A stretch of DNA of 64,000 nt from PFL25 sp046260155 (GTDB lineage: Bacteria; Chloroflexota; Anaerolineae; Anaerolineales; UBA4823), in contig JBJYXV010000032.1 of the NCBI GenBank assembly GCA_046260155.1, positions 44,155 to 108,154 on the forward strand, in the 5' to 3' direction. The stretch's first letter is position 1; every line of letters begins with the position of its first letter. The notes below the pieces were generated by a model. The model did no database searches. It saw nothing but the letters and a program-made list of their open reading frames with translations, and was not told the DNA's origin. Below, in pieces: positions 25,992 through 36,031 of the stretch. The translations under genes were made by a program, and so were the position numbers.

Positions 25992-28900
25992 ATGGCTAAA
26001 CAATCATCAATTCTTGCATCATTAAAATCAATTTTTCCCGAATCTAGCTGGCCATGGGCAATCTCAGCATTAAGACACGATCCTGTTATTTGGAGATCAT
26101 TGGGAGATCCTGATTTCTTCACCAAGGTTTCTGCAAGATCTGTTGATCCGAGAAACTGGTCACCGCACAAGTTGGCAATGGATCGCCTGGGAATTGAGCG
26201 GATCGACCATCTGGATGAAGAGGCCCAAACGGATGCCCAATCTGCCTTAAATCAATTCCTGGAATCTGGCTTCCCCAAGCTGGAGCAGCACGAGGAATTC
26301 AGACACGCGGCGCTAATTTCACTCGCCATATACCAGTGCTATCTTTCTAATGACTGGATTGAGATCAATGAGGCGATGAACAACTCCAAAATTGAAAATA
26401 ACGGTTGGCTAACGCCCATCGCGATCATGCTTGGCTTCGCCCCCGATCAACCTGTATTCATCAAGCAGTTACTCAACAATCGTACCGGGATAAACGTGAT
26501 CTCGCTTGCTATCCGCAGCACCTTGTGCCAACCAGTGCCCTCCGAAGAAACCAGGAATCTGCTAAAAGGGGTATTAACTCGACTGGCACTGCGCGATGCA
26601 GCTGATCTGTTAACTCAAACCAGTATTTACCGTCCAGAGCTGGGTATGCTGCTGGCGAATGATTGGCTGGAAACAAATCCGCTAACCATGGGTGGAAACA
26701 CTTCGGTAGAGGTCGGTGATCAGTTGCAGTACTTAACTGAGAATTTGCTATCCGCCCAGATTTTAACCTTAGCCGGGCAGATCCAAAAAGCCGGGGAAAG
26801 AAAATTCCATGCTCTACAATTTCTGAACGACCTGCAGATCGGGGTATCAAACCAGATCGTTGGAGAATCTCTACGGGAAAAAAATATTGAATACACCCTT
26901 TCCCAATGGACAAGGACCTCCGCGGCTCCGAAACTGACCTCACCAGCAGGACTGGTTATCGAATTATTAAAGGCCGATCGCATTGACGACGCAATTAATT
27001 TACTACCTGATACCGATGGAAACACCCAAACACCATTACGCTGGTTGACCAATCTTTACCAGGCGCTTGAGAAAGATGACCTCCCACAAGCGAGGTTATT
27101 CGGCCACCAAGCCTTGAATTCCTTTACTGAGATCTATAAACGAGGAACTCAATCTGCCGTAAAGATATTTGGCTCCAGGAGAGATATGCTGAGTTTTCTT
27201 TCCGAGCTAATCGATCGCCTTGCAGATCTAGCCTTATTCAAGGAATCATTCGTGGCAGCCAAGTTTTTTGCCGATCTAAAACCAGATGACCCACAGGTCC
27301 TTTTGACCCTTACCAAAACTGCCCGCTCCGCTGGTGAACATGACAAAGCAATCGCTGCTGCAGAATTGGCAGCAGCATTGCAGCCAACCCACCCGGAGTT
27401 TCGACGCCAGCTCGCCAAGAGTCTTGAATCAGGCGGTGATTGGAAACGCGCCTTACCCGAACGCCAAGCAATCCTCGAGCATCGATTTTCCCAGCCAGGG
27501 ACATCTACCTGGCCGTTAACTGAAGATATGCTATCTTTTGCTGATTGCGCCCTCCACGCTGGTCAGCCAGATGAAGCCTTCGAGGTTTGCCAGAAAGCCG
27601 TCGATCAAGATCCTGCGGATGGTCAGGCACACGCAATTCTAGGAGAAGCCCTCTCCGCTCTCGGAAAAGACGAGCAAGCGATGGAGCATTTCAGTCTTGC
27701 GACCCAGTTATCACCTCACAAGGCCAGCCCCTGGTTATCTCTTGCCAGTGCATACCAACGCACAGGTCAAGTCGATAAAACAATAGAAACATTACGAACA
27801 GCTTCACACGCCGTTCCAGATGATCCGTCAATTTTCTTTGCCCTTGGGAAGGTTCACCTGGCCGAAGATTCACCCTCCCAGGCACAACCTCCTCTAGAAC
27901 GTGCATACCAGCTGGTATCCGAGCCTCTTAATTATCGCACCCAAAGTAAATCAAAGAAATCGGGTGCCACTCAGGCTGAATTGTTCGCCAGGAACAGGGA
28001 ACAGCTTTGCAGGATAGCCCTGGCATATGGAGATGTCCTTGAGCAGCTCGGCCACCAGGTTTCAGCCAACCAGGTTTATGAAGACGCCTATCATGCTTAT
28101 CCTGCCTACCCGGGTTTGGCATATATATATGCAAAATCAATCTTGGAGGATGGTGATGAACCTGCAGCGCTGGCCCCTCTGGCCATAGCAGTCTCAGCCA
28201 ATCCCCCGCAACCACAACCCTATATCGATTATGCCAAGGTTCTATTGAAGGTGAAAGAAAATCCGCAGGAAGCGGTTCAATCTCTCGAGAAAGCCCTCGA
28301 ACGGCTGGATAGCCAGGATTTAGAACCCGGCCAGGATACAGATCAGACACGCTACCTGGCACTGGCTTTGCTGGCTCAAGCCCAGGAAGCTGCGGGGCAG
28401 CTTTTAAAATCCCTGCAGTCTTACTCGCAGGCATTAGAATCACCCATTACGCTGGATGAGCGTTGGAAGGTGGATTTATCCATTGGAATGGGGCGCGTGG
28501 CTATCCAGCTGGATCAGCCGGAAATCGCGATTGCCGCTCTCCAGGACTCCAGTCAAAGGGAAATCCAAGACACACAGGTTGCCCAAATCCTGTGCCAGGC
28601 ATATTCTGCGATCGGCCTGTCCCAGGAAGCATTGTTCGCTGCTCGATCGGCAGTCCACCTGGCACCGGATGATGTGGATATCCTGGCATGGTTTGCAGAG
28701 CGGGCTATCGAATTAGGTGTCATCGCTGAATCAGTTCCAGCTCTCACCAGCGCTGCCCAGCTGGATCCCAAGCGAACAGATTTGATTATCCAGCTTGCTA
28801 CAGTCCATGCACGGATGGGTAGAGAAAAAGCCGCACGTGAAGCATTCTTAAGCGTCTTGTCCAGCCCTTATTCAACAATAGATGATCTTTACCAGGCAGC

Positions 28901-31520
28901 TGATGGTCTGAGCGAACTGGGTGACGACGAATCAGCGGCGAATTGTTTAGAACGGGCACTAGAACTGCAACCCCAACCGCCAATAGATCTGGTTATTGAA
29001 CTAGCCAATGCCTATAAATTCACATCGAAAATCGAACTGGCAATTACAACTATTGACAAAGGAATTGACCACTATTCAGAGAACTCCTTGCTCCATGCAT
29101 ATAAAGCTGACCTGCTGAGAATTTCAGGGCGCCAACAAGCAGCGCGATCCTGCCTCGAGCATGCATTGATCCTTGATCCGGAAAATCCAACCATCCACCT
29201 GCAAATGGCGTACGTTCTCAGGGACCAGCATGATCTGTTGTGCGCTTACGATCATGCTTCACAAGCGCTGGAAAGGCTGACTTCACCGACTCAACAAATG
29301 GCTGCCAGGGGACTGGCTGCGGAGCTTGCACGCTCAACCATGCAGGAAGATCTATCACACCGGCTATTAGAATCTGCACCTGCGGAAAGCCCGGATCCGG
29401 CAAATTCCGAAATTTTTAATCCCCAATCACTGCTCGAATACCATTGTATTAAAGCCGAAACCGCACTTGAACTTGAAGAGCAAATCGCAGCAGCAGGTGC
29501 ACTGAATGAGGCATTTAAACTCGCGCCAGACCATCCCAGGGTTCTGGCTCTTCAATCCAGGATGGCCATCAGGCAGGGTAATAGGGAATCGGCTCAGAAG
29601 ATTTTCACAGATCTCATTGAACAAATTGGACTGGGAAAGCAGGCAGAACCACCTGAAGAAAGTTCACCCGATACAGATTCAGCAAATACGTTGCTCGGAA
29701 TTGCGTTTGCAGGATTGGAGCTCTTCCAGTGGGAAAAAGCCCAAGACATCCTCGAAAGAGCAGAAGCTGCCTATCAGGAAGATTCGAACCTGAAGTTCCA
29801 GGTCGCCAGGATGTATGTTTTGCGGGCAGAATTCCAGCGCCTTTGCCAGGCTCTGGATATCACTCATCACGCCCCGGGTGGATCAGCTCTGTCCCCACGA
29901 ACATTCCGCCAATTTGAAGAAGCCATTCAACGCACAGTGAAATCCCTTTCAAATGACTTGCAAGTCGAACAACCCCAGGTCATCAAGCGCTGGGTGACCA
30001 GGGGAAAAGTTGCCTTTTTGCCATCCAACCAAACTGAACGGGATCAGGAAAATCTTCCTGAAAAACCATCTGACCAGGCAGCTTTGATTACCGCGCTGGC
30101 CTACAGCGGGAACCCGGATATGGTTTCGCGCCTTTACCATGTTATCCAGAGCATAACAGGTAAAGAAACCCTACATCACAGCATTTATGCTGCATACGCC
30201 TTTGCTTTGTACACATCCGGAAAGGACAGCATCTCCGAAGAGCAGGCCAATGAAGCGATTCTTGCTGCCATAGATCAGAATCCAACGGATGCGATTTACT
30301 ATTTGATTCAAGCAAAACTCGCAGAACAGGTCGATAATTGGCAGCTCGCACTTACTGCAATGCAGAACGCATTATCGCTTTGGTCAGATGAACCTCGCTG
30401 GCACTCGTATCTAGCAAAAATCTTGATCCTGAATGATCACTTTCCAGAAGCAGTGGCACGTTATATGAGTGCCATCGAAATGGAACCCACCAACCTCCAA
30501 AATTATCTTGATCTAAGCCAGGCATATTTGAGAAACGGAGAACCATCTCCAGCCATTGAGATCCTCCAGGATGCGATAAACAAATTCCCAGACGAGTCTG
30601 AACCTTACCTGGCTCTTGCCAATGCAAAACTCGAAAACCAGAACTACGCCGAGGCTGCCAAATTAGCTGAAAAAGCGATCCAACTCGCGCCGGATCAAAC
30701 AACCCCGCTGCTGTTGAGTGCAAGGATTTCACTGAAATTAAGTGATCCCGTTGCTGCTATATCAAAAGCAGAACTGGCTTTAGGCAAAAATCCTGGTGAT
30801 CCCACCGCGATGCACCTAAAGGCACAGGCTTTGGCAGCCTCAGGTGAAACGGAACTTGCCCTGCAATTGGTGGAACAAGCCATACCTCTGGCACAAGATC
30901 CACTGCCTCTGCACATCCAGCGGGCAAATTTATTGGCTATCAGTAAAGGTCCGTGGGATCTTATTGGAGAATTAGAATCGATCGCCGGCCAGTACCCGGA
31001 CGAAGCGCTTGTCCTCGCACCGCTGGCTAAGGCTTACGCAGAAACCGGTCAAAAAGAAGAAGCGATCCAGGCTGCTCAGCAAGCCCTCCATGATGGCAAT
31101 CAAGAGCTTCCCTTGGATGAACAAGCCCAATTACACCTCCTATTGGGCAAATTACTGCGCCAGACTGGCCAACTCGATCAGTCGATCTACCAGCTTTCTG
31201 AAGCCATTCGTATTGCCCCACAAACATTGGACTCATACCTGGAATTGGGTCTCACTCAAGAAGAACGCCGCCAACATGAACCTGCACTGGAGACATATAA
31301 GAAAGCGATCAGTATCTATCCAGCCGATCCAAGGCCTTATTACCAGGCAAGTCTACTGCTGAAGGCCAGTCGTGATTACCCGGCAGCTGAAGCGATGCTT
31401 CGCAAAGCTGCAGAGAAAGCACCAGAGGATATAAACATCCACCGTCAGCTGGCTGCCTTGGTTGCTTTAAACCTGGTGCACAGCCGCCAGCCAGTCACAA
31501 CGGAGATCAATTCGGTATGA
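25992..31520 (+). CDS. Giant TPR-repeat protein
   Basis: At 1842 residues it is the largest protein here. After an N-terminal helical region of about 400 residues, tetratricopeptide repeats follow almost to the end, recognisable by the recurring pattern of small residues and Pro in units such as GEHDKAIAAAELAAALQPTHP, GKDEQAMEHFSLATQLSP and GQKEEAIQAAQQALHDG. There is no signal peptide or membrane segment, so it should be a cytoplasmic scaffold. Its stop overlaps the peptidase start by ATGA (31517-31520), so the two proteins are made in step and probably form a complex. Confidence 0.88.
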   Translation: MAKQSSILASLKSIFPESSWPWAISALRHDPVIWRSLGDPDFFTKVSARSVDPRNWSPHKLAMDRLGIERIDHLDEEAQTDAQSALNQFLESGFPKLEQHEEFRHAALISLAIYQCYLSNDWIEINEAMNNSKIENNGWLTPIAIMLGFAPDQPVFIKQLLNNRTGINVISLAIRSTLCQPVPSEETRNLLKGVLTRLALRDAADLLTQTSIYRPELGMLLANDWLETNPLTMGGNTSVEVGDQLQYLTENLLSAQILTLAGQIQKAGERKFHALQFLNDLQIGVSNQIVGESLREKNIEYTLSQWTRTSAAPKLTSPAGLVIELLKADRIDDAINLLPDTDGNTQTPLRWLTNLYQALEKDDLPQARLFGHQALNSFTEIYKRGTQSAVKIFGSRRDMLSFLSELIDRLADLALFKESFVAAKFFADLKPDDPQVLLTLTKTARSAGEHDKAIAAAELAAALQPTHPEFRRQLAKSLESGGDWKRALPERQAILEHRFSQPGTSTWPLTEDMLSFADCALHAGQPDEAFEVCQKAVDQDPADGQAHAILGEALSALGKDEQAMEHFSLATQLSPHKASPWLSLASAYQRTGQVDKTIETLRTASHAVPDDPSIFFALGKVHLAEDSPSQAQPPLERAYQLVSEPLNYRTQSKSKKSGATQAELFARNREQLCRIALAYGDVLEQLGHQVSANQVYEDAYHAYPAYPGLAYIYAKSILEDGDEPAALAPLAIAVSANPPQPQPYIDYAKVLLKVKENPQEAVQSLEKALERLDSQDLEPGQDTDQTRYLALALLAQAQEAAGQLLKSLQSYSQALESPITLDERWKVDLSIGMGRVAIQLDQPEIAIAALQDSSQREIQDTQVAQILCQAYSAIGLSQEALFAARSAVHLAPDDVDILAWFAERAIELGVIAESVPALTSAAQLDPKRTDLIIQLATVHARMGREKAAREAFLSVLSSPYSTIDDLYQAADGLSELGDDESAANCLERALELQPQPPIDLVIELANAYKFTSKIELAITTIDKGIDHYSENSLLHAYKADLLRISGRQQAARSCLEHALILDPENPTIHLQMAYVLRDQHDLLCAYDHASQALERLTSPTQQMAARGLAAELARSTMQEDLSHRLLESAPAESPDPANSEIFNPQSLLEYHCIKAETALELEEQIAAAGALNEAFKLAPDHPRVLALQSRMAIRQGNRESAQKIFTDLIEQIGLGKQAEPPEESSPDTDSANTLLGIAFAGLELFQWEKAQDILERAEAAYQEDSNLKFQVARMYVLRAEFQRLCQALDITHHAPGGSALSPRTFRQFEEAIQRTVKSLSNDLQVEQPQVIKRWVTRGKVAFLPSNQTERDQENLPEKPSDQAALITALAYSGNPDMVSRLYHVIQSITGKETLHHSIYAAYAFALYTSGKDSISEEQANEAILAAIDQNPTDAIYYLIQAKLAEQVDNWQLALTAMQNALSLWSDEPRWHSYLAKILILNDHFPEAVARYMSAIEMEPTNLQNYLDLSQAYLRNGEPSPAIEILQDAINKFPDESEPYLALANAKLENQNYAEAAKLAEKAIQLAPDQTTPLLLSARISLKLSDPVAAISKAELALGKNPGDPTAMHLKAQALAASGETELALQLVEQAIPLAQDPLPLHIQRANLLAISKGPWDLIGELESIAGQYPDEALVLAPLAKAYAETGQKEEAIQAAQQALHDGNQELPLDEQAQLHLLLGKLLRQTGQLDQSIYQLSEAIRIAPQTLDSYLELGLTQEERRQHEPALETYKKAISIYPADPRPYYQASLLLKASRDYPAAEAMLRKAAEKAPEDINIHRQLAALVALNLVHSRQPVTTEINSV

Positions 31521-34276
31521 ATCCTTACAGCTATCAGGTGGATCGAAATCTGACCTCCCGCAATGAGTTGTTGACACTGCTGGAAACAGCCATGCTTTCC
31601 GGTACATTCCGCTATGCACGCCAGATTTCCCTCACCTGGTTGGCATATTATCCAGGAGACCTGCCGGTTGGATTGAAATATGGGCAGCTGCTGATAAAAA
31701 CTGGCCAGAATTCTCAAGCCGTGAAACATCTGTCTGAATTATGCCTTGCAGACCCCGAATACCTTGATGCATGGTACCTGCTGGGTATTGCCTTGAAAGG
31801 GAAATCCATCAGCACAGCCGCCAGTGAGAAAGCATTTCCTCTCGCCGATTGCCAATCATCGATCTTTGCTCTGGGTGGTGAGATCATACCCTCCACTCCG
31901 CTGCCTTCCTGGGCAACCGGGGTCCTGAAGAGCCGGCAGGCTTTGAAGCGTGGTGAAATCGAACTAGCTGAAGAACATTTACACCAGGTTTTAGTGGTTG
32001 ATCCGCTCCCCCCTCTCGTCGCTGTGACCCACCTGCACCTCATGCGTGCATCCCAGCTGCCAAGCCTGGCAGTCCAAAACCTGGCAGAGTTTTATCACCG
32101 GCGCTTTAGGAGCACAATCGCCCCTGTCATGTTTTTGGCTGATGCATTGATGGATGGTGGGGAACCAGAGAAAGCTGTATCTTTACTCCACCAGGGTGCA
32201 ACACTGGACGTAACCAGGCAGGTTGCAGACCGTGTTTGGGGAAAACAACATCCATATATTGATATTTGGCCAGAAAAACTGGAAGCACCCATTAACCTTC
32301 CCATCCCTGCTGAAGTCGCAGCCCAATTTGGTTGGAACCGGCTTCCTCAAGAAGCATCAAAGTCGGCCTACGTTTCGGCCCTGTCCCAACAAGAAGCACC
32401 TAGCCAGCATTTTGGTCGAGATCAGGTCGTCTCGAAGAAAAACACATTGACACCTCCCCCAGTAATCCAGCTTGGAGAACCAGATCAGCTGGTTTCTGCT
32501 GCAGTCAAAGCCCGCGTGCTCAAGGATGGGGAACGTGAGGCATCCGAATCCTTGCGTTCTGTGCAGAATGAGCTGGATAAAGTCGCCACAAAACTCGGGG
32601 TAAAACCATTCAGCCACAAGGATGGCCGCTTTCCATATTATGTCATATTTACCACGAAATCCGGTCTGGAGAAACAGTACGGAAAGCAGCGAACGAAGGA
32701 AATAGATCAGGAGATGAAACGCCTCGTCCACAGTGTGAATGCCAGGCCAGATTGGGGCGCCATCATGGTTTATGCAGACGATCCTGATTCGATGGCTGCC
32801 TTTGATCTCAATCCAGTCTCTCCAGATGACCCCTGGTCGTTAAAGCTGTCCTTACATGATCTAGATCGCGCATTAGCCCATAAAGGAGCCATGATCGGGG
32901 CTTTATTCATCGTTGGTGGGCCAGAAGTAGTACCCTATCATCACCTCCCTAACCCGGTAGATGATCTCGATCTCGAAGTTCCCTCCGACAACCCCTACGC
33001 CACCCGGGACGAAAATTACTTCGTACCAGAATGGCCTGTCGGCCGGTTACCAGGAGGATCTCAAAAAGATCACACCGAGCTGATCCAGAGCCTGCAAAAA
33101 ATCACCGCTTACCATTCCCAGTTAACTCGTAGAAGGAGTTGGTTACAGCGTTTGTGGGACCGCTTCCGCATGAGCCGTTTGTTCTCTTCAAATGGGAAGA
33201 AATCCAGCTGGGGCTACACTGCAGCGATTTGGCGCAGGGCATCTCTTTCCGTGTTCCGCCCCATCGGAGCACCGCATACGCTTTTTGTCTCCCCGCCAGT
33301 CCAGGCTGATAATACGGGGATCAACATAGGAAAAACAGGTTTATCAGCTTCTATTCGTCTTGGTTATTTCAATTTACATGGATTAGAGGATTCGAGTAAT
33401 TGGTATGGCCAGCGTGACCCTAGTGAACCTACCGAACTTCCAGATTATCCGATAGCCTTGCGTCCTGAAGATATTAAAAATGGGGGAAGTGCACCTGAAG
33501 TTGTTTTCAGTGAAGCATGTTATGGTGCAAACATTATAGAGAAACAAACTGACGATGCGATAGCTCTAAAATTCCTCGCTTCGGGCAGCCAATCTGTTGT
33601 TGGATCAACCTGCACATCATATGGTTCGATTACTACACCACTGATCGCCGCGGATTTATTGGGTCATGCATTTTGGAAATTCTTGCGTGATGGCCTCCCA
33701 GCAGGTGAAGCACTTCGGAGAGCAAAGATTTATCTTGCCCAGGAAATGCACCGGCGGCAGGGATATTTGGATGGTGAGGATCAGAAAACATTGATTTCTT
33801 TCTTATTGTTAGGTGATCCGCTGGCACACATCTCTTTGAATTCCGCCGATGCAAAAATGATCATGCGTTCCATTAATGCTCCTGCAAATATCAGCACTGT
33901 ATGCGACCGGCATGGTAACTGCAGCAGTGAGGTCAGTATGCCTCCACACCCACTACAGGATAACCCACCGATTCCCAGTAAGACTCTTGCTCAGGTAAAA
34001 GCCATCGTTGAAGAATACCTGCCGGGAATGAAAGATGCTGATATCACTTTTTCGCGCAGCCATGCAACTTGTGCAGGAAATGGGCATACCTGCCCAACCT
34101 CGACCCGCGGTACGGCATCCAAAGCAGGACGCAGCGCCGAGCATAATGTCATCACCTTGAGCAAGCACGTTAAGAAATCACTTTCCCCTTCCGGCGAGGT
34201 TCAAACCCACCACCATTTTGTTCGCTTGAAAATTGACGATCGGGGAAAAGTGATTAAGATGTGTGTCTCGCGATAG
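31517..34276 (+). CDS. TPR protein with C25 (gingipain/caspase-fold) cysteine peptidase domain
   Basis: The 919-residue protein has TPR-like helices (about 15-235), a linker, and a caspase-fold peptidase (about 360-775). Typical C25 features are LFIVGGPEVVPY, SDNPYATRDE followed by PEWPVGRLPG, the probable catalytic His621 in YFNLHG and Cys668 in SEACYG, and LLGDPL at the end of the domain. The C-terminal part (about 825-919) has a Cys/His-rich stretch and then the small domain also encoded alone at 24299-24538. No signal peptide is present, unlike secreted gingipains, so it acts inside the cell. It is the last gene of the sigma-54 operon and coupled to the giant TPR gene. Confidence 0.85.
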   Translation: MNPYSYQVDRNLTSRNELLTLLETAMLSGTFRYARQISLTWLAYYPGDLPVGLKYGQLLIKTGQNSQAVKHLSELCLADPEYLDAWYLLGIALKGKSISTAASEKAFPLADCQSSIFALGGEIIPSTPLPSWATGVLKSRQALKRGEIELAEEHLHQVLVVDPLPPLVAVTHLHLMRASQLPSLAVQNLAEFYHRRFRSTIAPVMFLADALMDGGEPEKAVSLLHQGATLDVTRQVADRVWGKQHPYIDIWPEKLEAPINLPIPAEVAAQFGWNRLPQEASKSAYVSALSQQEAPSQHFGRDQVVSKKNTLTPPPVIQLGEPDQLVSAAVKARVLKDGEREASESLRSVQNELDKVATKLGVKPFSHKDGRFPYYVIFTTKSGLEKQYGKQRTKEIDQEMKRLVHSVNARPDWGAIMVYADDPDSMAAFDLNPVSPDDPWSLKLSLHDLDRALAHKGAMIGALFIVGGPEVVPYHHLPNPVDDLDLEVPSDNPYATRDENYFVPEWPVGRLPGGSQKDHTELIQSLQKITAYHSQLTRRRSWLQRLWDRFRMSRLFSSNGKKSSWGYTAAIWRRASLSVFRPIGAPHTLFVSPPVQADNTGINIGKTGLSASIRLGYFNLHGLEDSSNWYGQRDPSEPTELPDYPIALRPEDIKNGGSAPEVVFSEACYGANIIEKQTDDAIALKFLASGSQSVVGSTCTSYGSITTPLIAADLLGHAFWKFLRDGLPAGEALRRAKIYLAQEMHRRQGYLDGEDQKTLISFLLLGDPLAHISLNSADAKMIMRSINAPANISTVCDRHGNCSSEVSMPPHPLQDNPPIPSKTLAQVKAIVEEYLPGMKDADITFSRSHATCAGNGHTCPTSTRGTASKAGRSAEHNVITLSKHVKKSLSPSGEVQTHHHFVRLKIDDRGKVIKMCVSR

Positions 34277-34295
34277 TTCTCATTGATGAGTTGAA

Positions 34296-34313
34296 CGCTC
34301 TTCTACCGAAGAG
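34296..34313 (+). terminator. Short hairpin after the peptidase gene
   Basis: GCTCTTC and GAAGAGC form a 7-bp stem with a 4-base loop, 19 bases after the peptidase stop. No T-run follows, so it may be a weak or Rho-aided end. The rest of the gap to 34519 shows no gene. Confidence 0.4.
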
Positions 34314-34519
34314 CTCTACCGCGAGCACCTGATGACCCCCATTATTGAAAATTTCTTCGTTGATAAACCCTGTGCAGACAAGCTCTAAGTCCAACCGGGA
34401 GGCACTGATTGGAGTGGCTTTCGTTGAATTGTCTGCAGGTAGGGTTGGCTACTACAATTCCGGCAGAAAAGTTGTCAAGTGATTGAAAGACCGCAGAAGT
34501 ACTCCCACTGCTGGAAGTC

Positions 34520-36031
34520 TCACTCGGCATCCCAGATTAAATAATTATCCCCCACACAAATTTGGCTTTCATCTATCCCAAATAAACAGACCCGGTAGGC
34601 GATCAAACTTCCATTAGGGGCATCAATTGGGGCGAGTTTAATTGAACTTCTCCCGTACTCATCGCTCGGTTGCAAATATGCTTTCCGCTGGCTGCCATCA
34701 GGCATGGTGGCGATCAGCAGCGGCTCAAAATTTTGTAACGGTTTTCCTTCCTCAAATATCGCCACATGTATTTCCTGATAATCGCTTGAAGCCACAAAGG
34801 TTTTAGCTTCCCACACCTTGATCTCAATCGAGCCGAGCTCCTGGCTGGCATAAAAATCTCTTGCCAATTCATATTCTCGCCGCTTATACTCTGCGCCTAA
34901 AGGAAGCGGGCGTAATCGCTGATCTCCCTCTGCATTCAGGTTAAACTGCAGGCAAAGATTGGTAAAACACTGCACATACAAACCTGGTTCTGGTGAAAAA
35001 ACCTCGCTGATCGGTTGCCCGGCAATCCCCATTCCACCAAATGATTCCAGGTATTCAACGAAATAAACCGGGACATTAAAACCCAACCCATTTTCGATTT
35101 CCACAAAGACATTCAGGGCAGAGGTTTGCGGAATTGTCAAATTTTGAGATTGCTTACCGACAGACTCGGTGATCGATCTCACATCCACCAGTTCGGGAGA
35201 TTCAGGATCAGCAACCAAAACGAGATTTTCAAAAACGACTTCCTGTTTTCCATCTGCTGCAATGTGCAGACCGGTCAATGGCTTTCCAACAAATGGCAGT
35301 CCTATTTCAAGCGTTTTCCTTAAGAAAGAATCCGGCAGAATTGGCTGCCTGCTGGGAATAGCAGCGATCGTTTCCGGTTGGCGACAGTTTCGGTTGCATG
35401 AATAGGCACCATAAGGTAGAAGATGTATTTTTGTCTGGCCACTAAGCTGGTAGAAACCCAAATTTTCAAAATATTGTTCCAGCCGTTGTTTATCTGAATT
35501 GTAGATAGCTTCTGAGATCGGCCGACCTACGAATCGTGCTCCGCCCAGATCTTCATAAACCTCAAGAAATTCAGCACCTACAAAGTACCCATTGATGATG
35601 CGTCCAGCAGCGTTGACTCTTCCAATCTGGTTTCCTTCCTTGACACCTAAATCAACCCCAAGCGGTGCTAATTTGAATCTGGTACTCATGGATTGGGTAG
35701 GATCATACACCATCAAGCTGGATTCAGTGTATTGGCCTGTATAGCTATCAAAATACCTTGCGGGTGAAATTGCAGGACCCAATGTATCTTCACCTCCCAT
35801 AGCTAGGTAAAAATCTGTAAACAGCGGGTCAACCGGGTAGGTACCTGGTGCATAATTTCCCTTGTGTTCAATTTTATCCTTTCCTTTCCAGGAAAATAAG
35901 AGCCGCGACCAGTTGTTCGTATCCTGGTTTCTGGAAAAAGTTCCAGCTTCCCTGCTGCAGCCAGCCATGACTGCTGAAAGGATTAAGATCGGGAATAGAA
36001 TTATGCTTCGCTTAAAGCATTTCGGGTCCAT
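34520..36031 (-). CDS. Secreted lipoprotein with repeated GxPISE modules
   Basis: The start at ATG 36031 follows an AGGTGATT site and gives a signal peptide with lipobox VMAGC; a TTG 22 codons upstream would put the signal inside the protein. The 503-residue protein has repeats built around a Gly-rich turn and [LI][SG]P or PISE: TLGPAISPARYFD, FVGRPISEAIYN, FVGKPLTGLHIAA and IAGQPISEVFSP. Each is followed by a YFENLGF-like or VFENLVL-like strand. The C-terminal 100 residues form a beta-rich domain. Similar modules recall LGFP-type wall-binding repeats; that relation is unproven. It is transcribed alone, divergent from the next gene. Confidence 0.78.
   Translation of the reverse strand: MDPKCFKRSIILFPILILSAVMAGCSREAGTFSRNQDTNNWSRLLFSWKGKDKIEHKGNYAPGTYPVDPLFTDFYLAMGGEDTLGPAISPARYFDSYTGQYTESSLMVYDPTQSMSTRFKLAPLGVDLGVKEGNQIGRVNAAGRIINGYFVGAEFLEVYEDLGGARFVGRPISEAIYNSDKQRLEQYFENLGFYQLSGQTKIHLLPYGAYSCNRNCRQPETIAAIPSRQPILPDSFLRKTLEIGLPFVGKPLTGLHIAADGKQEVVFENLVLVADPESPELVDVRSITESVGKQSQNLTIPQTSALNVFVEIENGLGFNVPVYFVEYLESFGGMGIAGQPISEVFSPEPGLYVQCFTNLCLQFNLNAEGDQRLRPLPLGAEYKRREYELARDFYASQELGSIEIKVWEAKTFVASSDYQEIHVAIFEEGKPLQNFEPLLIATMPDGSQRKAYLQPSDEYGRSSIKLAPIDAPNGSLIAYRVCLFGIDESQICVGDNYLIWDAE

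Noticed and set aside
34342..34530. A 62-codon minus-strand open frame after the peptidase operon
   Set aside because: No ribosome binding site and overlap with the end of the lipoprotein gene; no protein features.
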